A DNA stretch of 13,283 nucleotides from Verrucomicrobiota bacterium (GTDB lineage Bacteria > Verrucomicrobiota > Verrucomicrobiia > Chthoniobacterales > UBA10450): assembly GCA_003219925.1 (NCBI GenBank), contig QHQU01000122.1, positions 1 to 13,283 on the forward strand. Direction: 5' to 3'. The number at the start of each line of letters is the position of its first letter. Position 1 is the first letter of the stretch. Positions 5,513 to 13,018 of the stretch are shown piece after piece. The position numbers were made by a program, and so were the translations under genes. The notes under the pieces are model-generated. The model saw only the letters and a program-made list of their open reading frames with translations, had not been told where the DNA came from and searched no databases.

Positions 5513-7911
5513 GCCGGTGCGATCTTCATATTCACTCCAAGTTTAGTGCGCGTTCGGAAGACTGGCTTTTCCGTCGGTTTGATTTTCCTGATAGCTGCAC
5601 CGAGCCGCTTGATGTTTACACGCAATTGCGCGAGCACGGGATGGATTTTGTCACCATCACGGATCACGACTGCATTGACGGTTGCTTAGCGATTGCGGAT
5701 AAACCGCGGACTTTTATTAGCGAACAGGTTACCACTTATTTTCCGCAAGATCCGTGTAAGGTTCATGTGCTCGTTTGGGGGATTACGCCAGCGCAGCATC
5801 AAGATATTTCCGTCTTCCGTAGCAACATTTTCGAGCTGCAAAAGTATCTGGCAGAAAATCGCATTGCGCACGCCATCGCCCACCCGCTCTACAGCGTCAA
5901 CGGCAAGCTCACTGCCTCGCATCTGGAACGGCTGATCCTTCTCTTCAAACATTTTGAAGGAATCAATGGCCTGCGCGATTCCCTGCTCAGCGATCTGGCG
6001 GTCAAATCACTGCGCGAATTGACGCCGGCAAAAATTGATGACTTCGCCAATCGCCACGATCTCGCTCCCAGTCACCCCGAGCCTTGGAAAAAAGTCCTCG
6101 TTGGCGGCTCCGATGATCACGGCGGAAAATTTTGCGCGTCCGCTTTTACAGAAACGCCGAAGGCAAAAACGGCGACGGAATTCCTCGCTCATATCAGGGC
6201 GGGCCGCTGTCAGCCCAAGGGTCGCGCCGGAACTCCCCTCGCCCTTTCGCACGGATTCTACAACACGCTTTCCTGTTTTATTCAGGGACGTTTCCATGAA
6301 AAGCTGGGACCGAGCGCGGTGCTGCTCGAGCAAATGTTTTCGCGCTTCATGGAAGGGAGAGATCCGACGCGATTCACTCTCCGTGAGAAAGCCACCTTCG
6401 TTGCGCAGGGTGTGCTTTCCGGAAAGATTTTCGAGCTGGCCAAGCCCGCCAATGTCTCGCTTTGGAACGAACTTTCGCGCTATTTCGCCCGGCCTGAGGT
6501 GAAGGAGAAGATCGCGCGCGAAGTCGAAGTCGTCGCGGAGCCAGAACGGCGCGCTTTCCTTCTCGCCAACATTGTATCGGAACAATTGGCTTTTCGTTTT
6601 TTTCAAAGGTTCGTGCAGCAAATGACGGGGGGAAACCTGATCGAGGGCATGCAAGCGCTCACCGCCATCGCGCCGCTTCTCCTTGTTCTGTCGCCTTACA
6701 TCTACGGGTTTCACAGTCAGGCGCCCTCGCGCAAATGGTTGCGGGAAATTTTCCAGGAAATGACGGGCACAGTTCCAGAGAATTTGCGCAACACTAAACG
6801 CGCCTGGTTTACCGACACCCTTGAGGACGTAAATGGCGTCGCCACTACTATTCGCAAAATGACGGCAGCGGCGAAGAACGCGGGCGCCGATCTAATCGTC
6901 GTCACTTCGCGCAACGAGATTCGCATCACCGATATTCCGATCAAAAATTTCAAACCGATCGGCGAATTCGAGCTGCCTGAATATGAGCTGCAGAAACTTA
7001 GCTTCCCGCCGATCCTGCGCATGCTCGATTACATTCAGCGCGAAGGATTCACTGAAATTATTATCAGCACACCCGGACCGATCGGGTTGACTGCATTGGC
7101 AGCGGCGAAAATGTTGAACCTGCAAACGAGCGGCATTTATCACACGGATTTTCCGCAATACATCCGCATTCTGACGGACGACAGTTTTCTTGAAAGTGTG
7201 GCCTGGAATTACATGCATTGGTTCTACGGCCAGCTCGATAGCGTTTTCGTCAACTCGGAAGAATATCGGCGAAGCTGGATTGCGCGCGGATTTGCGCCGG
7301 AAAAATTAAAAATTTTGCCGCGTGGTCTGGATACGACGTTGTTCAGTCCGGAGCATCGCGATCCCGCTTTTTGGCAAAAGTTCGGCGAACACAACGGCGC
7401 CGTTCACTTGCTTTACGTCGGCCGCATTTCGAAAGAGAAAAACCTTGATGTTTTGGCGCAAGCCTACCGCCAACTACGTGACGAAGGACTTCCCATTCAG
7501 CTCTATCTCGTCGGCGACGGCCCCTATTTGCAGGCATTGCACGAGGCAATGCCCGAGGCAATCTTCACCGGCTATTTGCGCGGCAAAGAACTCGCCGCCG
7601 CCTATGCTTCGGCCGATGTTTTTGTTTTCCCTAGTACCACCGACACTTTTGGCAATGTTGTCATCGAAGCGCAGGCTTCGGGAGTGCCGGTGATTGTCTC
7701 GGACACCGGCGGCCCCAAGGAGTTGGTCGAAGAGAATGTCAACGGCGTGGTCACGAAATCGCACGACGTTGAAGATTTGGCCCGGGCCATCCGTGACTTA
7801 GTAAATGACAAGCGCAAGCGCCATCAGATGTCGCGACAGGCGCGCCAGGCCGTGATTGACCGCAGTTGGCCGGGCGCATTTCGCAAATTCTGGGGCGCGA
7901 CCGAAATCTAA
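5509..7911 (+). CDS. PHP-domain / GT4 glycosyltransferase fusion protein
   Basis: This 800-residue protein joins two catalytic modules. The N-terminal PHP domain (about 1-235) has the metal-binding set of this phosphoesterase family: DLHIHS (His7, His9), TDHD (Asp52, His53), Glu72, AIAHP (His125) and GSDDH (Asp202-His204). The C-terminal module (about 430-800) is a GT-B, family GT4 glycosyltransferase: FTDTLEDVNGVATT opens the first Rossmann fold, HTDFPQY lies at 545-551, LYVGRISKEKN at 635-645 gives the phosphate-binding R639/K644, GDGPY is at 669-673, and TDTFGNVVIEA at 711-721 is a D-x7-E version of the E-x7-E motif. Residues about 240-430 match nothing I recognise; they look helical, with one hydrophobic stretch at 382-400. 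There is no signal peptide. The likely role is transfer of a sugar to a lipid or surface glycan, with the PHP part hydrolysing a phosphate ester. Confidence 0.9.
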   Translation: MSRCDLHIHSKFSARSEDWLFRRFDFPDSCTEPLDVYTQLREHGMDFVTITDHDCIDGCLAIADKPRTFISEQVTTYFPQDPCKVHVLVWGITPAQHQDISVFRSNIFELQKYLAENRIAHAIAHPLYSVNGKLTASHLERLILLFKHFEGINGLRDSLLSDLAVKSLRELTPAKIDDFANRHDLAPSHPEPWKKVLVGGSDDHGGKFCASAFTETPKAKTATEFLAHIRAGRCQPKGRAGTPLALSHGFYNTLSCFIQGRFHEKLGPSAVLLEQMFSRFMEGRDPTRFTLREKATFVAQGVLSGKIFELAKPANVSLWNELSRYFARPEVKEKIAREVEVVAEPERRAFLLANIVSEQLAFRFFQRFVQQMTGGNLIEGMQALTAIAPLLLVLSPYIYGFHSQAPSRKWLREIFQEMTGTVPENLRNTKRAWFTDTLEDVNGVATTIRKMTAAAKNAGADLIVVTSRNEIRITDIPIKNFKPIGEFELPEYELQKLSFPPILRMLDYIQREGFTEIIISTPGPIGLTALAAAKMLNLQTSGIYHTDFPQYIRILTDDSFLESVAWNYMHWFYGQLDSVFVNSEEYRRSWIARGFAPEKLKILPRGLDTTLFSPEHRDPAFWQKFGEHNGAVHLLYVGRISKEKNLDVLAQAYRQLRDEGLPIQLYLVGDGPYLQALHEAMPEAIFTGYLRGKELAAAYASADVFVFPSTTDTFGNVVIEAQASGVPVIVSDTGGPKELVEENVNGVVTKSHDVEDLARAIRDLVNDKRKRHQMSRQARQAVIDRSWPGAFRKFWGATEI

Positions 7912-7917
7912 CGATTC

Positions 7918-9246
7918 ATGGACAGTTCGATCGTTCGCGCAACGTTGTTGCTGGCCGCTGGTATTTTTGTTGGCGTGGTGATTGGCGTCACGATCTCGCC
8001 TGCGCGTCGCACTGCCTCAACCGTCGTGCAAGCTAGTGACGGCGGTTCTGCTGCCACCGCCAACCTTAGGGCGAAATCAGGTTCACGTCTGGAATCGGAG
8101 ATGGAGCATCCCAACATCTTGCTTGGGAATATTGTGACGGTTCCATTTCAGGAATTATTCGGCGTTCTTTCCGCGCTTTCGCCGCAGCAACTGAATGAAT
8201 TGGCCATGCAGTTGCAAAATTTACCCGCTGGCAAAGAGACGAACGCCAAGGTTGCCGTATTTTTTAAAGCCTGGGCGCATCTTGATCCGGTCGCGGCATT
8301 GCGAGCAGCAGCAGGATTCAAAATTTCCGAGACCAAGACGGCGGCCGTGCAATCGGTAATTACCAGCGCCGATGCCGCTCAGGCAAAGACTTTGGCCAAA
8401 CAAATCCAGGAGTGGCCGGCAGATGTCCTTACGCGTGAGCAACGGAATGGCTTCCTAAGTTCTCTGCTCATGAAGTGGTCCGACCTCGATCCGGTCGGCG
8501 CCGCGAAGTTCTTCGATACCATGCAAGCAAACGCAATGCATTTTCATCCGGAGGCATCCGTCATCGCGCAAAATTGGGCGGCGATTGATCCATCGGCTGC
8601 AATCGAATGGGCGCGCTCCCATAGCGATACTCAAGGATTCCAAGGGGCCATGAACGGCGCGATCAATGGATGGTGGTCAAAGGACCCTGGGGCCGCGGAA
8701 CAGTACGTCGCGACGCGAGCGACTGATTCAGCGGGGCGCCAAATGGCTTCCACTTTGGCGAGTTACATTTTTGCCAAAGATCCGGAGCGTGCCAAAGAAT
8801 GGGTTGGTAAACTGCCGGACTTGGAAACGCGCCGGCAGGCGGAGCACGTCTTGGTTATTCAGATGGCGGTTAATGATCCACGGGACGCGAGCGAATACGC
8901 AGCTACCCTTCCACCCGATGTGCGCGAAGCGACATTGGGTGGCGCCATCAACTACTGGGCCACCAATGATCCGGCGGCCGCCGGCGAATGGATTAAGGGA
9001 CTCAGCGGCCCGACACGCGATGAAGCGCTCGGCACTTATACTTATAGTTTACTGCGAAAGGATCCCAATGCTGCAGCGGCATGGGCGGTTACGATCTCTG
9101 ATCCGAAAATTCGCGATAAATCCCTCAATGGGATCGCAGCGTTTTGGCTGAACAAGGATCCGGCCGCAGCAAGTGCGTGGATTCAAAACAGCGGTTTGTC
9201 CGCCGCGGACAAGAGGCGGCTGTTGGCATTAACGCCAGGCGGCTAA
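7918..9246 (+). CDS. Membrane-anchored tandem-repeat protein (W...DPxAA repeats)
   Basis: This 442-residue protein of unknown function has one N-terminal membrane segment at 8-27 (an uncleaved anchor or signal peptide), a Ser/Ala-rich linker to about 65, and then a helical repeat domain. The core of each unit is W-x3-DP-x-AA-x-x-W/F/Y. DP pairs occur at 123, 191, 224, 256, 288, 320, 351, 382 and 414, so the last eight are spaced 31-33 residues apart. A degenerate unit near 152 (SADAAQAKTLA) fills the 123-191 gap. Helix-pair repeats of this size suggest a solenoid similar to HEAT or TPR, probably a binding scaffold outside the cytoplasmic membrane. The gene begins six bases after the glycosyltransferase stop without a visible Shine-Dalgarno site, so it is probably in the same operon. 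Its stop codon overlaps the start of a downstream inverted repeat. Confidence 0.8.
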   Translation: MDSSIVRATLLLAAGIFVGVVIGVTISPARRTASTVVQASDGGSAATANLRAKSGSRLESEMEHPNILLGNIVTVPFQELFGVLSALSPQQLNELAMQLQNLPAGKETNAKVAVFFKAWAHLDPVAALRAAAGFKISETKTAAVQSVITSADAAQAKTLAKQIQEWPADVLTREQRNGFLSSLLMKWSDLDPVGAAKFFDTMQANAMHFHPEASVIAQNWAAIDPSAAIEWARSHSDTQGFQGAMNGAINGWWSKDPGAAEQYVATRATDSAGRQMASTLASYIFAKDPERAKEWVGKLPDLETRRQAEHVLVIQMAVNDPRDASEYAATLPPDVREATLGGAINYWATNDPAAAGEWIKGLSGPTRDEALGTYTYSLLRKDPNAAAAWAVTISDPKIRDKSLNGIAAFWLNKDPAAASAWIQNSGLSAADKRRLLALTPGG

Positions 9247-9343
9247 CGGTGGATCGAGCAGTCCCCTGCTCGATGTTCAAGAATGTGCCGGCGCAAGCCA
9301 CACCCATTTATAGCATCGCCCGCGGAGCGGCCGATCCACCGTT
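9245..9343. repeat. 99-bp element with 12-bp terminal inverted repeats
   Basis: AACGGTGGATCG at 9245-9256 and CGATCCACCGTT at 9332-9343 are perfect inverted copies. Inside the left end is the perfect hairpin ATCGAGCAG-TCCC-CTGCTCGAT at 9253-9274, and near the right end CCGC-GGA-GCGG at 9320-9330. The element lies between convergent genes and begins within the TAA of the repeat-protein gene. It could be a small non-autonomous mobile repeat or could serve as a two-way transcription stop. No T-tract follows on either strand, and no target-site duplication is evident. Confidence 0.5.
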
Positions 9344-9372
9344 GAGCACTCGCGTACTCGTCGCCTCGAAAA

Positions 9373-9909
9373 TCAGCGCACAAAAAGGACGTAAAGCGGC
9401 CCGCGCGTATTAAGTAGTTCGTGCTTCTGTTGCGAAACGGCGAGATAAGTTTGCAGCGTCCAAAGCAACAGTAAGCCCAGCCCAAAAACCGTTAGTCGCC
9501 ACCGCGTCACCCGCAAGACCATGCTTAACCTCCAAATCACGCGTCGTTTAGCGATCTCGATGGCAAACAGAGCAAACAAAAAAATGATCGCTCCGAGAAA
9601 GGGAAAGGCTAGCCAGTTGAAATAAATTGCCCCGATAAAATCGCCATTAAGGAGTAAATGCAAAGCGCGCGTCATCCCGCAAAAAATACAGGGCAACCCC
9701 GTGATGGCGCCACACGATGGATGAAACGGCAACCAGCTGTCCGCGAGCACGGGATCAATGCATCGTAGAAGCAGAAGCGCAGCCGAGGCAGACACGATGA
9801 ATGCGAAACGCGGTCCCAGGCGACAGGGGTAGCTGTCTGAGTCTTGTCCTAACGTCGCATTTTTCCTGGCATACACGCCCGCACAGTTCACGTTAGCCAA
9901 CACGTTCAT
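9373..9909 (-). CDS. DUF2752 family membrane protein
   Basis: This 178-residue protein is of the DUF2752 family, short integral membrane proteins of unknown function. The diagnostic block is FHPSCGAITGLPCIFCGMTRALHLLLNG at 62-89, where Cys66, Cys74 and Cys77 form C-x7-C-x2-CGMTRA. Membrane segments are predicted by eye at about 34-51, 95-118 and 139-157. The conserved cysteines next to the bilayer could bind metal or be redox-active, but this is not established. The start overlaps the stop of the upstream membrane-protein gene as ATGA, supporting both the chosen start and translational coupling. The first 30 residues (with Cys9 and Cys29) extend beyond the usual family core. Confidence 0.85.
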   Translation of the reverse strand: MNVLANVNCAGVYARKNATLGQDSDSYPCRLGPRFAFIVSASAALLLLRCIDPVLADSWLPFHPSCGAITGLPCIFCGMTRALHLLLNGDFIGAIYFNWLAFPFLGAIIFLFALFAIEIAKRRVIWRLSMVLRVTRWRLTVFGLGLLLLWTLQTYLAVSQQKHELLNTRGPLYVLFVR

Positions 9910-10982
9910 GGCGGCGGTGGGGACTCGGGTGACTCATAGCGCGAGGGTTCTGGCGGGTTCGGCTCTTCCGGCGGAACTTCTGACGCTGGCGGAGTGGTTT
10001 CTCCCATTGGTGCGGCTGGTGCCGGCGGAGGCGCCGGAACGATCGTTTGCACGGGCGGAGTAGTCGTCTCCGGAACCGGGATCTTGCTCCACACATCCCA
10101 GTCCGCCCCAAATTGGCGCAAGAAAAGAAGCGAAAAGGAGCGGAAGAAAACTGGAACAGGCAACACCATGACAGTGCCAATATAAGGCAACGAGGCCAGA
10201 CAACAGGTCAGGCAGGTGACCAGGCAACCCACCATGATCCATCCGATCCAGAGCGCGAGCATGAATAAAATGAAGAGAATGAAAGGGACCGGGTCGTCGA
10301 GAATCAGTCGCAGAATGGCGCGTGCGGCGTCGCCCGGCGAACAGCGCCGCGTATACATGACCGGCGGCATAAAATAAAGGATCAGATTTACCACAACCGC
10401 AAATGCGACCCAGGCGAAGACGGCGATTGGCACGAGAACGAGCAACGCCGGCGTATTCGAGATGTGGTAATTCCGCCACAACATAAGGGAACCGAAAACA
10501 AACCCGCCTAATAAGGCCACGATCGCAATTGAGGCGACGATCAGGACAATCAGAAAAAGAAAAAAGCCATTGCCTTCCCGGTGATATTCGCGCCACGGCT
10601 CTGCAATCGCGGCGCGGTTACGGACGAGGCAATCGATAAAAATGAAACGGCCACGCGAGGTGATCCAAAGCCAGAGAATAACGATTGCGAAAATGAAAAT
10701 GGCCAGAACCGCGATGAGGACCAGGAGGAACACGCCAGCATGGTCGAGATTGAAGGACTGGAATTGGAACTGTGGCGCTTGGGCGCTTGAGGTGTTCCAA
10801 CCACGGAAACTCCAGGGATTAACACTTCCGCCGCCGCTATTCAACCAACCGCTGAGAAAAGCGGCGAAGCCGATGATGAGCCATTTTGCAATATCGAACG
10901 GACGAAACAGGATTAATCTCGTTAGCTCGATTGCTTGATTGAAAGGCGATAAGATTTCGATTTTGCGGACGGGCCCGTTCAT
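9906..10982 (-). CDS. Multi-pass membrane protein with proline-rich C-terminal tail
   Basis: I do not recognise a named function for this 358-residue protein. Hydrophobic segments lie at about 30-48, 83-108, 138-166, 178-206, 231-263 (perhaps two) and 266-289, so it is a polytopic inner-membrane protein with about six spans. A Gly/Ser/Gln-rich loop (49-80) follows the first span, and a Cys-rich patch, CLVTCLTCC, falls at 253-261. The C-terminal 58 residues (301-358) are extremely Pro/Glu-rich and end PPPP, a probable disordered tail. The N-terminal RKIEILSPFNQAIELTRLILFRPFDIAKWL looks like an amphipathic membrane-entry helix found in unnamed membrane-protein families of this phylum. It is coupled by ATGA to the DUF2752 gene, so the two products may form one complex. 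Confidence 0.8.
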   Translation of the reverse strand: MNGPVRKIEILSPFNQAIELTRLILFRPFDIAKWLIIGFAAFLSGWLNSGGGSVNPWSFRGWNTSSAQAPQFQFQSFNLDHAGVFLLVLIAVLAIFIFAIVILWLWITSRGRFIFIDCLVRNRAAIAEPWREYHREGNGFFLFLIVLIVASIAIVALLGGFVFGSLMLWRNYHISNTPALLVLVPIAVFAWVAFAVVVNLILYFMPPVMYTRRCSPGDAARAILRLILDDPVPFILFILFMLALWIGWIMVGCLVTCLTCCLASLPYIGTVMVLPVPVFFRSFSLLFLRQFGADWDVWSKIPVPETTTPPVQTIVPAPPPAPAAPMGETTPPASEVPPEEPNPPEPSRYESPESPPPP

Positions 10983-11120
10983 GAGTGCATTTCAATCGTT
11001 TTCCCCGGTCACAAGCAAAACATTTTGTGTCGTCACTGCCTCCAACTCGATGTAGCCGCCGCTCTCGCCAGCACCAGTTTAGCCGTTCTGCCGCCGCGGA
11101 CGCCAGCTAGAGCAAGGAGC

Positions 11121-12854
11121 TCAACCGGTATGCTGCACTTCCATTCCCACAACGCAAACATCGTCGTCGAACGATTTCCGTTCGGAAAACTGGCGAACGT
11201 CGCTGATGACACGGTCAAAAAATTCCTGGGCCGGAAGGCCAGCGTAGCGAGTGACGGTAGTGTGCAGTTGCTCCTCCGTGAAGAGTGTGCCGGAAGCATC
11301 TTCCACTTCGAATAACCCGTCGGTAAAGAGCATGACACGATCGCCTTTTTTCATCGGACTAGTTGACGTGACATAACTGGCAGTTGGGAAAATTCCAATG
11401 GCCGGACCGGGGCGTCCGTTGCCCTGAAGTTTGTGCGCAGCTCCATTACCGTGCTGAATGTGAAGGGCGGACGGATGCCCCGCATTAGCGAACCGCAACT
11501 GCGCGCGTTCAACATCAGCCACGACATAAAAACAAGTCGCGAACATGGTTGTGTCCGCTTGTTTGAGAATGACGGCGAGAGCACGATTGATCCGCGTGAG
11601 TAGCTCGCCCGGATCTGCCGCGGCCTGCACATGCTCTTCCACTAATCCGCGAATCATGCTCGTGATCAGAGCCGAGCGCACGCCATGTCCCATCACGTCG
11701 CAAATAAAAATACCCGCCGCTTTCTCTCCAATGGGAAAAACATTGAAGAAATCGCCGCTAACATCGCCAGTGGGGAAGTACAAACTGAGAAACCGTAATG
11801 CGCTTTCCTGAACCGGGACATCCGCGGGAACGGTCGGAAATTTTTGTGGTAAAAGCGCGATTTGAAGCTCGCGCGCCATTTGCAACTCTTCTTTCATTTG
11901 TTGATTCTTCAGGCGTAATTCGCGCGTGCGTTCCTGCACCTTGGTCTCGAGATGGGCATTAAGCGCGAGTAATTCGGCTTGAGCAAGGTTGCGCGCAGCT
12001 TCAGCGCGATCGATTCGCCCGCCGACCACACGGGAAATCTGCGAAATGATCAACGCGATCAAAGCAGCGAAGACAACAGCGCAGAGGGCGGAAGTGACCG
12101 CGGGGTTGACATGGATGCGTGCAGGTAATCTCGCGTTGATCCAACCATTGATTAGTGCCGCTGCGGTAATGAGCGGCACAAAAGCACGCAGCAACAGCGC
12201 GCGAGTGGAGTCGCCCAGAAATGCTCGCAACGGCCATCCCGTCGCGCCGGCCGCCATCACGATGCCGATTCCCGATAGAAAAAAACCGCAGGCAGTGGAA
12301 AGCGCGACCGGGATAGTGTGGCCGCCATAAAGCAATGGCGTTCCGTACCAATAGCCAACAAGAACAACCGCGCCGATAACAGCGGCGAGTGCACCGAGAG
12401 GACCGGCGAATTTTGCCGGTTGCCTCCCAGTAAGAGCGAGCAGGCCGGTTCCAATAAAAAGGAAGTTTATGGCAGTCATCGGTGCCATTCGTCCGGTCGG
12501 GACTGCGCCGAATAGTCCGGGATTACGCACGAACCAGGGATCGATGCCAAAGTTTAAATCGCCAAAAATTTCGACCAATTTCGCGCACACCACCGCAAGC
12601 ACGACCGATGCAACAACCCGTGGAATCCAGCGTAACGCTGCCTTCAACAAGTGCGCAATCAGTCCAACGCCAATTAAGGTGAAACAAAAAGCCGTGCTCG
12701 GCGCCATCGGAATATAGCTGGCGCGAACACTGGCCAGTAATGGCACCCCCGAAATCCACCCGATCAGCGTGAGTAAGCCCAACGCGATCGCGAGCAATGC
12801 GCAGATTAACGGGATAATACGGAAACTGCGACTTTCGCTTCCTTCTTCAGGCAC
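11121..12854 (-). CDS. Membrane-bound SpoIIE/RsbU-type PP2C serine phosphatase
   Basis: This 577-residue sensor phosphatase has hydrophobic spans over about 12-275, a coiled coil at 285-335 (ETKVQERTRELRLKNQQMKE and on), and a SpoIIE-type PP2C domain at about 350-573. Metal-site acids appear at GDVSGDFF (363-370, Asp368), CDVMGHG (385-391, Asp386), TDGLFE (511-516, Asp512) and DDDV (563-566). NAGHPSALH at 457-465 is also characteristic. Relatives dephosphorylate anti-sigma-factor antagonists (STAS proteins) in partner-switching stress pathways; no STAS or anti-sigma gene is in this window. The membrane part holds three copies of a similar motif: IPMAPSTAFCF at 48-58, GRMAPMTAINF at 121-131 and IPVALSTACGF at 181-191, each leading into a G-x-G hydrophobic helix. 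The start is a GTG at 12854, and no stronger alternative is seen. No receiver, GAF or PAS domain precedes the phosphatase. Confidence 0.9.
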   Translation of the reverse strand: MPEEGSESRSFRIIPLICALLAIALGLLTLIGWISGVPLLASVRASYIPMAPSTAFCFTLIGVGLIAHLLKAALRWIPRVVASVVLAVVCAKLVEIFGDLNFGIDPWFVRNPGLFGAVPTGRMAPMTAINFLFIGTGLLALTGRQPAKFAGPLGALAAVIGAVVLVGYWYGTPLLYGGHTIPVALSTACGFFLSGIGIVMAAGATGWPLRAFLGDSTRALLLRAFVPLITAAALINGWINARLPARIHVNPAVTSALCAVVFAALIALIISQISRVVGGRIDRAEAARNLAQAELLALNAHLETKVQERTRELRLKNQQMKEELQMARELQIALLPQKFPTVPADVPVQESALRFLSLYFPTGDVSGDFFNVFPIGEKAAGIFICDVMGHGVRSALITSMIRGLVEEHVQAAADPGELLTRINRALAVILKQADTTMFATCFYVVADVERAQLRFANAGHPSALHIQHGNGAAHKLQGNGRPGPAIGIFPTASYVTSTSPMKKGDRVMLFTDGLFEVEDASGTLFTEEQLHTTVTRYAGLPAQEFFDRVISDVRQFSERKSFDDDVCVVGMEVQHTG

Positions 12855-12945
12855 ACTTTAGTTTGCCGAAAACACCGGCATCTGTCCACGTCTGGCCGCC
12901 TTCGAGTTCACCGCAAGACACGCTCAACTGGTTTGTGGTGGACGA

Positions 12946-12951
12946 TATAAT
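12946..12951 (+). promoter_or_regulatory. Candidate -10 hexamer TATAAT
   Basis: A perfect TATAAT stands 67 bases before the secreted-protein ATG at 13019, in the 164-base gap between divergent genes. No good -35 hexamer lies 15-18 bases upstream (CTCAAC is the nearest) and there is no TG extension, so this is a modest candidate for the promoter of the rightmost gene. Confidence 0.35.
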
Positions 12952-13002
12952 TACAGGCGCTGCATCGTTAGGAATAGAGCGGTGGGCGCACAGTTGGAAT
13001 GG

Positions 13003-13013
13003 AGAAAGGAAAA
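13003..13013 (+). promoter_or_regulatory. Ribosome binding site GGAGAAAGGAA
   Basis: A purine run GGAGAAAGGAA ends five bases before the ATG at 13019. It is the clearest Shine-Dalgarno match in the window and fixes the start of a gene that would otherwise be easy to miss because it is cut off by the window end. Confidence 0.6.
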
Positions 13014-13018
13014 TTAGT

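Noticed and set aside
6007..6714. 235-codon open frame on the minus strand
   Set aside because: It lies wholly antisense to the PHP-GT4 coding sequence, whose motifs are intact. The translation is Arg/Phe-rich with no domain, as expected of a G+C-driven shadow frame.
8666..9151. 161-codon plus-strand open frame inside the repeat-protein gene
   Set aside because: It is out of frame with the regular W...DPxAA repeats. The repeat periodicity proves which frame is real.
10983..11120. Promoter or small gene in the spacer before the Pro-tailed membrane protein
   Set aside because: I found no convincing -10/-35 pair and no frame with protein-like composition. The short CAAAA-CA-TTTTG palindrome is too weak to call.
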